63,682 nt of DNA from an uncultured Prevotella sp. (GTDB lineage Bacteria; Bacteroidota; Bacteroidia; Bacteroidales; Bacteroidaceae). The DNA lies in assembly GCA_900315775.1 (NCBI GenBank), contig ONAJ01000021.1, positions 1 through 63,682 of the forward strand, in the 5' to 3' direction. The notes beneath the pieces are model-generated. The model worked only from the letters and a program-made list of their open reading frames with translations, was not told the origin of the DNA and ran no database searches. Numbering within the stretch: position 1 is the stretch's first letter; every line of letters starts with the position of its first letter. Both the position numbers and the translations under genes were made by a program. Shown here piece by piece: positions 46,137 to 54,941 of the stretch.

Positions 46137-46176
46137 TAGAAGAGGGTCATCGGGACGGTTCTCCTGACCCTCTTTC
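46137..46176 (+). terminator. Terminator of the AT-rich island
   Basis: AGAGGGTCA and TGACCCTCT pair around a loop, followed by TTCGTATTTT. Confidence 0.75.
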
Positions 46177-46311
46177 GTATTTTACCTTATTATAATACGT
46201 GGAAAGGTGAAACAGGTCTGTCCCTGCGTTCTACTTGATATTATTTTTATGTTTGCATAGATTAATAATTAACTTGAAAGGGAAGGAATAAAGAAAAAAA
46301 TACAAAAATTC

Positions 46312-46343
46312 TTTGGATATTAGTACCACATTTAGTACTTTTG
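46312..46343 (+). promoter_or_regulatory. Promoter and probable operator of the YafQ-type toxin-antitoxin pair
   Basis: TTTG at 46312-46315 and TACTTTTG at 46336-46343, 20 bases apart. The spacer holds TTAGTACCACATTTAGTAC, two TTAGTAC half-sites in direct orientation, a likely binding site for the antitoxin. Confidence 0.65.
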
Positions 46344-46367
46344 TAACGAGAAACAAAAGAAGAGACA

Positions 46368-46607
46368 ATGAAAATGGCAAATGTAAATTCAGTTCCTGTT
46401 CAGGGTCAGATACTGGTAAATATCGAAGATATGTCAATGCTGAAAGACATTAAGAAGGCCATTAGCATGGTCAAAGGCGTTGGCAAAATCACGCTTCCTC
46501 GTGGCAAGCGCCTTTCTTCGTACGAACGTTCGTTGCGCGATCTCGACGAGGGCAGGGTCTTTGAGTACAACAGTCTGGACGACTTAATTAAGGAGATAGA
46601 AGGATGA
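46368..46607 (+). CDS. Type II antitoxin, YafQ-associated
   Basis: 79 residues. The pattern of an N-terminal DNA-binding stretch and an acidic C-terminal region (DLDEGRVFEYNSLDDLIKEI) fits antitoxins that wrap a RelE/YafQ toxin. Its stop overlaps the toxin start by four bases. Met3 is an alternative start. The promoter spacer carries paired half-sites, consistent with autorepression. Confidence 0.75.
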   Translation: MKMANVNSVPVQGQILVNIEDMSMLKDIKKAISMVKGVGKITLPRGKRLSSYERSLRDLDEGRVFEYNSLDDLIKEIEG

Positions 46608-46903
46608 GCGCAAAATATAAGTTGCGAATCACCGGTGAGTGTAAACAGAACCTGAAGCTCTGCAAACGTCGCGGTTTACCCATGGACGAGTTATGGAAAG
46701 TAGTTGAAAAGCTACTCAACGGTGAAAAACTCGACGAGAAATATTACGCTCATGCTCTTTCTGGTAACCGTAAAGGTCAGTGGGAATGTCATATACAACC
46801 AGACTGGCTCTTGATATGGGAAGTACACGATCAAGAACTCGTTCTTGTTTTAGTTAACTCTGGATCCCACTCAGATTTGTTTGAAAAAAAGTATCGGAAA
46901 TAA
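46604..46903 (+). CDS. YafQ-family mRNA interferase toxin
   Basis: 99 residues, RelE/ParE superfamily. Conserved positions of the YafQ group are seen: His in YYAHALSGNRKGQWECHIQP, Asp in PDWLLIWEV and the C-terminal VNSGSHSDLF with its second His. It would cut mRNA at the ribosome when the antitoxin is lost. Overlaps the antitoxin gene by four bases. Confidence 0.9.
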   Translation: MSAKYKLRITGECKQNLKLCKRRGLPMDELWKVVEKLLNGEKLDEKYYAHALSGNRKGQWECHIQPDWLLIWEVHDQELVLVLVNSGSHSDLFEKKYRK

Positions 46904-46959
46904 TTTTGTATGGTATGACAAAGCCCCCTCCCTTCGACTCAGCATATTATACATGTAAT

Positions 46960-47310
46960 TTTGACGTTTAAGGGTGTAAGGGTGTTAACCCCCTGTGTTT
47001 ATCGGGGTTTGAGCTGCACATCCCAGGGTGTAAGGGTGTGGTAAGGGTGTGGTAAAGCCTACCCGTAGCCTTTCCAAAGGGAGGGGATGATATTCACAAA
47101 CCTGTAGTTTCGAGGAAAATTCTCTAGAGAATTTGTTGTGAAAGCGTGGGTTTTGTCGGATTAGGGGGTAGGTTTGTAGGAAAATTCTCTAGAGAATTTC
47201 CCGACATCACAACACCCTTGCAACACCCTAACACCTTAGGGTGTCGCGCTTAAAGCCTTTATTCATCGGACTTTAACACCCTTACACCCTTTAAGGTGGA
47301 AATTTGTATC
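46960..47310. repeat. Mosaic of short repeats, no gene
   Basis: GGGTGTAAGGGTGT units (46971-47055) and their complement (47206-47300) flank two copies of the perfect palindrome AAATTCTCTAGAGAATTT (47117-47134 and 47182-47199). Bases 47057-47075 are the reverse complement of 11180-11198 inside the HAD gene. CCTTTCCAAAGGGAGGGG at 47069 resembles the palindromic element found in rsgA. Confidence 0.8.
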
Positions 47311-47317
47311 TTTAATA

Positions 47318-47893
47318 TTAGTACAGCAGCAAAAGACCTGCAACGCCGCAATAGACTATCATGCGGATGGGGTTGATGCGGAAATACATCACTCCGATGA
47401 ATGTTGATGCGAAGAGGAAACAGCTTATCCAGAACTGCCAGGGGTCAATAGATGGTGCCGAGAAGTTGTCGGTTGTCATAAGCAACAGTGTGGCGGCTCC
47501 CAGGAGACCTACGACGGCGGGACGAAGACCTAAGAAGGCACTCTGAACGGTGTTTGTCTTCATATATTTGATGAACATCTTGGAGATGATAATCATCAGT
47601 ACCAATGACGGCAGTACGAGGGCAAAGGTTGCTGTGGCGCTGCCGAGGACAGCCATAGGCATTGAGAAACCGGCGTTCTTAACGGCGGTATAGCCGCAGA
47701 ACGTGGCGCTGTTGATACCGATAGGTCCAGGGGTCATCTGCGAGATAGCCACGATGTCGGTAAACTGTGCCGTAGTAAGCCACTGATGATGCATGACTAC
47801 TTCGCCCTGTATGAGTGACAACATGCCGTAGCCGCCGCCAAAACCGAAGAGTCCTATTTCGAAAAACGTTATAAAGAGGTATAGAAAAATCAT
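47318..47893 (-). CDS. chrA: Chromate transporter family subunit (second half)
   Basis: 191 residues from ATG 47893 (MIFLYLFITFFEIGLFGFGG). The CHR family motif GFGGGYGMLSLIQGEVV and MTPGPIGINSATFCGY are clear, with about five membrane helices. Short CHR proteins occur as pairs that together match a full ChrA; such pairs export chromate or another anion. The start overlaps the upstream half-gene stop by four bases. Confidence 0.9.
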   Translation of the reverse strand: MIFLYLFITFFEIGLFGFGGGYGMLSLIQGEVVMHHQWLTTAQFTDIVAISQMTPGPIGINSATFCGYTAVKNAGFSMPMAVLGSATATFALVLPSLVLMIIISKMFIKYMKTNTVQSAFLGLRPAVVGLLGAATLLLMTTDNFSAPSIDPWQFWISCFLFASTFIGVMYFRINPIRMIVYCGVAGLLLLY

Positions 47894-48447
47894 TCTGTAG
47901 GTTTTATAAATTGACCATATATATATCCTGCTGTACCAGCCACCGCAATGACGAGGATAGGACTGACGCCCAATGCCCAGATGGCGATAGCACAACCAAC
48001 GGGTATCCAGCAGTTGGTGAGGGTGATGTTAGCACTCTGCGCCAGTCGGAAGGTGGGCACAGCGATGAGCGCTACCACCGCAGGACGTATGCCCCGGAAG
48101 ATAGCCTCGATGACAGCGTTGTCCTTAAAACGCAGGAAGAACATAGCAATGAGAAGGATGATGAGGAACGAGGGCAGTGCCGTAGCGAATGCCGTAGTGA
48201 TGGCTCCCCACGTCTTCTTTAGTTTATAGCCTATGAAGATGCTGATGTTTATTGCGAACACTCCTGGGCAGCTCTGCGCTACGGCGATGAGGTCAACGAG
48301 CTCTTCCTTCGTCATCCAGTGGTGTTTGTCCACAACCTCTGTCTCTATGATGGGTATCATGGCGTAACCGCCACCAAAGGTGACGGCGCCAATCTTGAAG
48401 AAGGTTTTTATTAATTCATAATGCATAATTAATAATTCATAATGCAT
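47890..48447 (-). CDS. chrA: Chromate transporter family subunit (first half)
   Basis: 185 residues. The CHR motif TFGGGYAMIPIIETEVVDKH lies near the start, then VAQSCPGVFAINISIFIGYK. The N-terminus MHYELLIMHYELIKTFF is encoded by a tandem ATTATGCATT repeat, so the real start may be Met8 (48426). It pairs with the downstream half-gene by a four-base overlap. Confidence 0.9.
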   Translation of the reverse strand: MHYELLIMHYELIKTFFKIGAVTFGGGYAMIPIIETEVVDKHHWMTKEELVDLIAVAQSCPGVFAINISIFIGYKLKKTWGAITTAFATALPSFLIILLIAMFFLRFKDNAVIEAIFRGIRPAVVALIAVPTFRLAQSANITLTNCWIPVGCAIAIWALGVSPILVIAVAGTAGYIYGQFIKPTE

Positions 48448-48484
48448 AATTAATAATTCATAATTAATAATTCATAATTATTTT
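48413..48484. repeat. ATTCATAATTAATAATT tandem repeat at the chrA start
   Basis: Units of TTCATAATGCATAATTAATAA repeat from about 48415 to 48479. They run from the purL stop side into the first codons of the chromate transporter gene. Confidence 0.8.
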
Positions 48485-48502
48485 AGAAAAAAATAGAGCT
48501 CC

Positions 48503-51500
48503 TTATTTATTTTCAATCCACTTCCTTGCATTAACGAAGGCTTCAATCCACGGAGTCACTTCGTCGGAACGACGGTCGGCAGGGTAGTAGGCGCACTGCC
48601 AAGGGAAGATGGCACGCTCGAGGTGCGGCATCATAGCCAGGTGGCGTCCGTCGGCAGAGCAGATGCCTGCAACGTCATAGTCGGAGCCGTTAGGATTGCC
48701 AGGATAGCCGTGATAGTTGTACTTGGCAACAACGTGGTACTGGTTCTCTGCCTTCGGCAGGTGGAACTTTCCTTCGCCGTGAGCCACCCAGATGCCCAGC
48801 TTCTGACCACCGAGAGTCTTGAACATCACGCTGTCGTTCTCGGGAATCTGAAGTGTGAGGAAGGCACTCTCGAACTTATGGGAGTCGTTGTGGAGCATAC
48901 GAGCCTTCTTTTGTCCTTGCTCTTGTCCCTCTAAGAGCCCCAACTCCACCATCAGCTGGCATCCGTTACAAATACCTAACGACAGGGTGTCCTTGCGAGC
49001 ATAGAAACGGTCGAGCGCTTCCTTAGCCTTCGGGTTGAAGAGGAAGGCACCAGCCCATCCCTTGGCGGAACCGAGGACGTCGCTGTTGGAGAATCCTCCG
49101 CAGAACACTATCATGTTTACTTCGTCCAGCGTCTCACGACCTGTGATGAGGTCGGTCATCATGACGTCCTTGACGTCGAAGCCTGCAAGGTATAGCGAGT
49201 ATGCCATCTCGCGCTCACCGTTAGTTCCCTTCTCACGGATGATAGCCGCCTTGGGGCGGGAGTCATTTTGGAGAGAGGAGAGAGGAGAGAGGAGAGAGGA
49301 GAGGTGCGAGGTACGAGGGATGTTCCATTCTACAGGTTGTTTCTTGTAGTTCTCGTAGCGCTCTGCAGCCTTGCCGTTGAAGCTCTGCTTGGTATCGAGG
49401 AGGTATGACGTCTTGTACCACACGTCACGAAGGTGGTCGATGTCGAGGGTGATGGGTGACGGGTGGTTGACGGTTATCTGGCGTCCCTCTGCGGGATGTC
49501 CTATGTATGCGTAGCTTATGCCGTTTTCTTTGAGAATGTTTTCTACCGCCTTCTCGTTGTCGCCGCTAACCTGAATGACGATACCCGGGTTCTCGGCAAA
49601 GAGAACGGTGACGATGTCGGCACTCTTGAATGCTGACAGGTCGATAGACATACCGCCACGAGTGTTTGCAAAACACATCTCAAGGAGTGTTGTGACGAGT
49701 CCGCCGGCGGAGATGTCGTGACCAGCCATGATGAGTCCTTCGCCGATAAGCTTCTGGATGGTGTTGAAGGCTGTGCGGAAATATTCCGGGTCCTTAACCG
49801 TAGGCACGTCGTCGCCGACAAAGCCTAAGCTCTGGGCGAAGGCAGAACCGCCGAGACGCTGCTGGTCGAAGGAGAAGTCGATGTGGTAAAGACGACTATT
49901 GCTGTCGTTGACCACCACCGGCGATACCACCTTGCGAATGTCGCTGACCTCGCCGCCGCTGCTTACGATGACCGTTCCCGGAGAGATAATCTTGTCGCCG
50001 TTAGGATACTGCTGTGACATACTCAGAGAGTCCTTGCCCGTAGGGACGTTGACGCCGATGGCGCAGCAGAAATCAGACAGCGCTTTGACAGCTTTGTAGA
50101 GACGGGCATCTTCGCCCTCCTGTGAACGACAGGGCCACATCCAGTTAGCACTGAGGCTTACGCTGTCGAGTCCGTCCTCCAGCGGTGCCCATATAATATT
50201 GGTAAGCGACTCGGCAACAGAGAGTACCGAACCCGCTTCGGGTGATGCAAGACCAGCCTGCGGAGCGTGTCCCAGGGCGGTAGCAATACCTTTCTTTCCC
50301 TTGTAGTCTAATGCTACCACACCGCAGTCGCTCAGCGGCAATTGCAACTCACCCTGACACTGCTGACGAGCTATCTTACCCGTCACGGAGCGGTCCACCT
50401 TGTTTGTTAACCAGTCCTTGCATGCCACAGCCTCCAGTTGAAGAACTTGTTCTAGATATCCTAGAAATTCTAGAGATCCTAGGTTATCTAGTTTCCCTAG
50501 TTTCTCCTCAACATTCTTGTAGTGACGCTCTACGGTCTTGTCAACCATAACGGTCTTTGGCGAGTGTCCGAACATCTGCGCTACGTCGAGGTCGAAGGGT
50601 TTTACGCCGTCGCCCTGACGGAACGAGAAGTGTGCGTCGCCGGTAGTCTCGCCTACAACATACAGCGGGGCACGTTCACGTTCAGCAATCTTACGTACAT
50701 AGTCGATATGCTTTTCATCGATGAGCAGTCCCATACGCTCCTGACTCTCGTTGGCGATAATCTCCTTTGCCGAGAGGGTCTTGTCGCCGATGGGCAGCTT
50801 GGTCATGTCTATTTCTCCTCCACACTCCTCGACGAGCTCCGACAGACAGTTTACGTGACCTGCCGAACCGTGGTCGTGGATGCTTACCACAGGGTTCTCG
50901 TCGCCCTCGACGAGTGCTCTTACGAGGTTATAAGCACGTTTCTGCATTTCGGGGTTGGCACGCTGAACGGCGTTAAGCTCGATGCCGTTAGAGTAGCGTC
51001 CTGTATCAACGGAAGAGACACTGCCTCCACCGAGACCGATGCGGTAGTTATCACCACCTACTACAACCACTTTGTTGCCTTTCTGTGGTTCGCGTTTCAG
51101 ACAGTCGCGCTTCTTGCCGTAGCCCACACCGCCTGCAAGCATTATCACCTTGTCGTATGCGTACGACGTGTTCTCCTCTTTATGTTCAAAGGTAAGTACA
51201 GAACCGCAGATAAGCGGCTGACCGAACTTGTTTCCGAAGTCGGAGGCGCCGTTTGACGCCTTTATAAGTATCTGCTCGGGTGTCTGGTACAGCCACTTGC
51301 GAACAGGAAGTATCTCCTCCCATTTTCGTCCCTCGCCCTTCGTGTCTCTCTCCTCTCTCCTCTCTCCTCTCTCCTCTAATCTTGGATACGCCGTCATATA
51401 AACCGCAGTACCGGCGATAGGCCACGAGCCTACACCGCCACCCATACGGTCGCGAATTTCGCCGCCAGTACCCGTTGAGGCTCCGTTGAAGGGCTCTACG

Positions 51501-52261
51501 GTGGTAGGGAAGTTGTGGGTCTCTGCCTTCAGCGATATAACACTCTCTATTTCCTTGACCCGGAACCAGTCGCTTGTGGTCTGGTCGGCAGGAGCAAACT
51601 GCTCGATGATGGGACCCTCAGAGAATGCCACATTATCTTTATATGCTGACAGAATCTTGTGCGGATGTTCCTTTGTAGTCTTTTTTATCATGGCAAAGAG
51701 CGACGACTCCATCTCCTTGCCGTCGATGATAAACGTACCACCGAAGATCTTATGACGGCAGTGCTCGGAGTTTATCTGTGCAAATCCGAAGATCTCGCTG
51801 TCGGTGAGAGGACGTCCTAACTGTTTCTCTACGCTGTGCAGATATTCTATCTCCTCCGGTGACAGCGCAAGTCCCTCTTTCTCATTATATTCCTCGAGAT
51901 TCTCAACGTGCTTTATCGGTTCCGGCTTGATGTTGACGGTAAAGATTTCCTGGTCAAGACCGTTGTACATACGCTGCAGCATAGGGTCGTGCTCGGCATC
52001 CTCGTTGTCAACGGGGAAATACTCCTCGATACGTTGAATGCCCTTGATGCCCATATTCTGGGTAATCTCAACGGCATTGGTACTCCACGGAGTTATCATC
52101 TCACGACGTGGACCAACGAAGAAACCTTTTACTGTCTGCCCGTCGATGAGTGATGCATCACCGTAAAGCCAACAAAGTTCCTGAATCTCTTTTTCACTTA
52201 GCGCAGTCTCCGACGCTGTTGCAATAACACTGTTTTGTGGGGTTTGGAATAGATAAATCAT
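48503..52261 (-). CDS. purL: Phosphoribosylformylglycinamidine synthase, with three in-frame repeat inserts
   Basis: 1252 residues from ATG 52261 (MIYLFQTPQNSVIATASE). It makes FGAM from FGAR, glutamine and ATP in purine synthesis. N-terminal PurS-like and linker regions, two AIRS-like halves (AETHNFPTTVEPFNGASTGT; SDCGVVALDYKGKKGIA) and a C-terminal glutaminase domain (FCGGFSNSDVLGSAKGWAGA; Cys in SLGICNGCQLMVELGLL). Three low-complexity inserts keep the frame: EERGERREERDTKG at about 295-306, a K-L-G/x-L-D/E repeat at about 587-603, and SHLSSLLSPLSSLQN at about 981-996. It is of the large single-chain type. Confidence 0.97.
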   Translation of the reverse strand: MIYLFQTPQNSVIATASETALSEKEIQELCWLYGDASLIDGQTVKGFFVGPRREMITPWSTNAVEITQNMGIKGIQRIEEYFPVDNEDAEHDPMLQRMYNGLDQEIFTVNIKPEPIKHVENLEEYNEKEGLALSPEEIEYLHSVEKQLGRPLTDSEIFGFAQINSEHCRHKIFGGTFIIDGKEMESSLFAMIKKTTKEHPHKILSAYKDNVAFSEGPIIEQFAPADQTTSDWFRVKEIESVISLKAETHNFPTTVEPFNGASTGTGGEIRDRMGGGVGSWPIAGTAVYMTAYPRLEERGERREERDTKGEGRKWEEILPVRKWLYQTPEQILIKASNGASDFGNKFGQPLICGSVLTFEHKEENTSYAYDKVIMLAGGVGYGKKRDCLKREPQKGNKVVVVGGDNYRIGLGGGSVSSVDTGRYSNGIELNAVQRANPEMQKRAYNLVRALVEGDENPVVSIHDHGSAGHVNCLSELVEECGGEIDMTKLPIGDKTLSAKEIIANESQERMGLLIDEKHIDYVRKIAERERAPLYVVGETTGDAHFSFRQGDGVKPFDLDVAQMFGHSPKTVMVDKTVERHYKNVEEKLGKLDNLGSLEFLGYLEQVLQLEAVACKDWLTNKVDRSVTGKIARQQCQGELQLPLSDCGVVALDYKGKKGIATALGHAPQAGLASPEAGSVLSVAESLTNIIWAPLEDGLDSVSLSANWMWPCRSQEGEDARLYKAVKALSDFCCAIGVNVPTGKDSLSMSQQYPNGDKIISPGTVIVSSGGEVSDIRKVVSPVVVNDSNSRLYHIDFSFDQQRLGGSAFAQSLGFVGDDVPTVKDPEYFRTAFNTIQKLIGEGLIMAGHDISAGGLVTTLLEMCFANTRGGMSIDLSAFKSADIVTVLFAENPGIVIQVSGDNEKAVENILKENGISYAYIGHPAEGRQITVNHPSPITLDIDHLRDVWYKTSYLLDTKQSFNGKAAERYENYKKQPVEWNIPRTSHLSSLLSPLSSLQNDSRPKAAIIREKGTNGEREMAYSLYLAGFDVKDVMMTDLITGRETLDEVNMIVFCGGFSNSDVLGSAKGWAGAFLFNPKAKEALDRFYARKDTLSLGICNGCQLMVELGLLEGQEQGQKKARMLHNDSHKFESAFLTLQIPENDSVMFKTLGGQKLGIWVAHGEGKFHLPKAENQYHVVAKYNYHGYPGNPNGSDYDVAGICSADGRHLAMMPHLERAIFPWQCAYYPADRRSDEVTPWIEAFVNARKWIENK
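49270..49319. repeat. GA-rich repeat insert in purL (C-terminal)
   Basis: GGAGAGAGGAGAGAGGAGAG and onward on the plus strand, ending GAGGTGCGAGGTACGAGG. It lies on the antisense strand here, so the protein reads Ser/Leu-rich rather than Arg/Glu-rich. Confidence 0.85.
50452..50500. repeat. Nine-base CTAG repeat inside purL
   Basis: CTAG occurs at 50452, 50461, 50470, 50479, 50488 and 50497: six times at exactly nine-base spacing, with varied five-base fillers. On the coding strand it encodes an L-(G/D/E)-x repeat (KLGKLDNLGSLEFLGYLE). Confidence 0.9.
51344..51377. repeat. GA-rich repeat insert in purL (N-terminal)
   Basis: TCTCTCTCCTCTCTCCTCTC and onward on the plus strand; the coding strand reads GAGAGGAGAG. 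Encodes EERGERREER. Confidence 0.85.
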
Positions 52262-52444
52262 GATAAAAAGAGTTGTAATCCTAAAATTCAGGTGCAAAAT
52301 TACACAAGAATTTCTTAAAAGTACTACTTAAATGCTGCCTTGATGGTTAAAAAAGTATAAAGGAAAGCAACAAATACGTGTTTGTAACGTCTTATAGATA
52401 AATTTGCAGCGCATTTTAAAACTAATAAAAGAAAGGTAATGATT

Positions 52445-53281
52445 ATGAAAAAGTACATTTTAGTAATATCTGTTGTCGCTGGTACCGTAGCTCTTAGCAG
52501 CTGTGTCAGCAAGCAGAAACTTGTTGAGTGCGAGACAACTAACAAGACTCTGACAGAGAATTTACAGAACTCTAAAGAACAACTGGCAGCAAGCAACACG
52601 CGAGTAAAATCTCTTGAGGAGCAGCTCGCCGAGACAAAGCGCAACAACGTTGCCCTGCAGATGGCTCTTGACAAGAGTCTTACAAACACTTCGCAGAACA
52701 ATGTTTCTATCGAGAAACTTGTGGACCAGATTAACGAGTCAAACCAGTACATCCGCCACCTGGTAGAGGTGAAGTCGAAGTCTGACTCTTTGAATATGGT
52801 ACTTACAAACAACCTCACCCGTTCGCTCTCTAAGGAAGAGCTCAAGGAGGTTGACGTTCAGGTGCTGAAGGGTGTTGTCTATATCTCACTTGCCGACAAC
52901 ATGCTTTACAAGAGCGGTTCTTACGAGATAAACAGTCGTGCGGCAGAGACTCTGTCGAAGATTGCGAAAATTATCAAGGACTACAAGGACTACGACGTGC
53001 TCATCGAGGGTAATACCGACAACGTGCCCATCTCGCGTCAGAACATCCGTAACAACTGGGACCTCTCTTGTCTGCGTGCATCGAGTGTTGTGCAGGTTCT
53101 GCAGAACGACTACGGTGTAGATCCTAAGCGTCTTACAGCAGGCGGTCGTGGTGAGTACAACCCACTACAGAGCAACGACAGCGAGGTTGGCAAGCAGCGC
53201 AACCGTCGTACTCAGATTATCATCACTCCGAAACTCGACCAGTTCATGGAGCTCATTGATAAGGCGCCTGAGAACAAATAA
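52445..53281 (+). CDS. OmpA-family lipoprotein
   Basis: 278 residues from ATG 52445, eight bases after a GAAAGG Shine-Dalgarno; the ATG two codons earlier is too close to it. Lipobox ALSSCVSKQ, then a coiled coil (about 25-105; LEEQLAETKRNNVALQMALD), then the OmpA C-terminal peptidoglycan-binding domain (VLIEGNTDNVPISRQNIRNN, RGEYNPLQSN, KQRNRRTQIII). It anchors the outer membrane to peptidoglycan. It converges with the GH25 gene, with a 29-base overlap. Confidence 0.93.
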   Translation: MKKYILVISVVAGTVALSSCVSKQKLVECETTNKTLTENLQNSKEQLAASNTRVKSLEEQLAETKRNNVALQMALDKSLTNTSQNNVSIEKLVDQINESNQYIRHLVEVKSKSDSLNMVLTNNLTRSLSKEELKEVDVQVLKGVVYISLADNMLYKSGSYEINSRAAETLSKIAKIIKDYKDYDVLIEGNTDNVPISRQNIRNNWDLSCLRASSVVQVLQNDYGVDPKRLTAGGRGEYNPLQSNDSEVGKQRNRRTQIIITPKLDQFMELIDKAPENK

Positions 53282-54941
53282 ATTCTTCGAACTGCTCGCG
53301 GTCGCCGTTGAACACGTTGATGTCAACCTGCGGAACGATACCGCTGACGCGACCGTCTGGACATAGCTGCCAGAAAAGAAGTCTTACATCAGGTCTGTAT
53401 TCACCATAGCGTGCAATCCAGACCTGATAATTTTTCTTTATGTCTGTAGCGTTGACAAGGTATTTGTTGACAAACATCTGGTTGACATAAAGAATAGGTC
53501 GTTTGCCACAACGCTTCTCCACAATGTCGAGCCACGTGCGTACATTCTTAAATAGCAGGTCTATGCCGCCGTAGGCTCTTATCTGCGCATCAGTAGGCTC
53601 TATGTCGATGACGGGCGGGAAGTCGGTCTTGTTAATATGCGCCGTCTTTAGGAAGTGCTCTGCCTGTTCCCTCGCACCACTCGACAGCGAGAAGAAGTGG
53701 TACGAGCCGCAGTGTATTCCGTGACTTCGTGCCTGCTGATAGTCTTCCTTGTAGTATTTGTTGGTTACAGTAGTGCCCTCGGTAGCCTTTATGTAACAGA
53801 AAGATACGGGGTAGTCAACTATTCCGTTGATGCGTTTCTTGCTGATGGTGCCCAGATGTGTGATGCGCAGTTTGGACCATTCTATCTTGAAATGTCTTCG
53901 TCCTTGCTCGTGCTGGTAGCGTGCTATGTCTATGCCGTAGATGCGTTCCGTATTGTGGGTCATGCGTTCTCCGCGGAATTTGTCGTCTTTCCATTCGCCC
54001 ACACGGACGTGTCCTGTGGAGTCTATGGCGAAGCCGAAACCTTCGCGCTTGCCGTCATCCCACATGCCGTCATAGAAGTTTCCCTTGATGTCCCTCAGTA
54101 CACCGTGTCCCTCGTAGAGACCGTTTTCTGTTGTTCCGGAATAGTTCCACGTCAGTCGTTCCTGGGACTTGCTGCGAATGACGTTTTCTATGTATTCGTC
54201 GTTCACTATGTTGTTGTAAAGCACGTAGGCGCCCTTCGGCATAGTGTCGTTCTCTGCTATTATAAGTTGTCGGTGGTTCTTAACCTCCATATCAACCATC
54301 TCGCAGGGAATGCGCTTGCCGTCAATAGTCAGGAAGTATTTGCGACACAGCTCTATCTCGATGCGTTTCTTGTAGTCTATGGTACGCAACAGGAACAGCG
54401 CCTGTTTTACGTCGTTGATGGCATCGAAGACGTCGGCAGCATAGGAACCCACGATGTTATAGCCGTCGTCGTTGACGTTGTGGCGCTCCAGGTAGTAGCC
54501 TAACTCGTCCATCTTCTTGGCCAGCTGTGCGCTGTCGGCAAGAAGCTTTTCGGTGTTTTTGTCTAACGTGGCTTTGATGTTGTTGTTCATTGCCTTAAGA
54601 ATGCTGACGATAGCTGTGTCAGGGTTGCTGGTCATTACCTGTCCGCGACAGTAGGGTAGTAGCAGGTATCTGCTCACCCAGCAGCCGTGCAGCTTCTGCG
54701 TCTCTAACTCTAAGGAGTCGGGCGACAGCGCCACCTGGTTGGGGTTGAAGTTGCGGTCTATGCCTGAGATGTAGAGATAGGGCTCGTGGTCAACGGTAAG
54801 GACGTAGTAGCGCTGGTACTCCACATCGACAAGAGCCTTCTCCCGCTGCTCCTTGGTGGGAGGGAGGAAGGGTAGTATGAATAAAAGAAAAATCGCTGCC
54901 GACAGTAGAGCCAGCAGCGATAAGCTAATCAATTTCTTCAT
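53253..54941 (-). CDS. GH25 lysozyme-like protein with MORN repeats
   Basis: 562 residues from ATG 54941 (MKKLISLSLLALLSAAIFLL), a signal anchor. The middle (about 270-350) holds MORN repeats (LYEGHGVLRDIKGNFYDGMW, REGFGFAIDSTGHVRVGEW). The C-terminal third is a GH25 muramidase: YGIDIARYQ, SFCYIKATEGTT, PPVIDIEPTDAQIR and VWIARYG. It would cut peptidoglycan in the periplasm or at the membrane. MORN repeats in such an enzyme are unusual but seen in Bacteroidales. It overlaps the inositol-phosphate synthase stop by 17 bases. Confidence 0.9.
   Translation of the reverse strand: MKKLISLSLLALLSAAIFLLFILPFLPPTKEQREKALVDVEYQRYYVLTVDHEPYLYISGIDRNFNPNQVALSPDSLELETQKLHGCWVSRYLLLPYCRGQVMTSNPDTAIVSILKAMNNNIKATLDKNTEKLLADSAQLAKKMDELGYYLERHNVNDDGYNIVGSYAADVFDAINDVKQALFLLRTIDYKKRIEIELCRKYFLTIDGKRIPCEMVDMEVKNHRQLIIAENDTMPKGAYVLYNNIVNDEYIENVIRSKSQERLTWNYSGTTENGLYEGHGVLRDIKGNFYDGMWDDGKREGFGFAIDSTGHVRVGEWKDDKFRGERMTHNTERIYGIDIARYQHEQGRRHFKIEWSKLRITHLGTISKKRINGIVDYPVSFCYIKATEGTTVTNKYYKEDYQQARSHGIHCGSYHFFSLSSGAREQAEHFLKTAHINKTDFPPVIDIEPTDAQIRAYGGIDLLFKNVRTWLDIVEKRCGKRPILYVNQMFVNKYLVNATDIKKNYQVWIARYGEYRPDVRLLFWQLCPDGRVSGIVPQVDINVFNGDREQFEEFICSQAPYQ

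Noticed and set aside
53655-54503. 282-codon open frame on the plus strand across the GH25/MORN gene
   Set aside because: The minus-strand frame has clear GH25 and MORN motifs; this one is a shadow.
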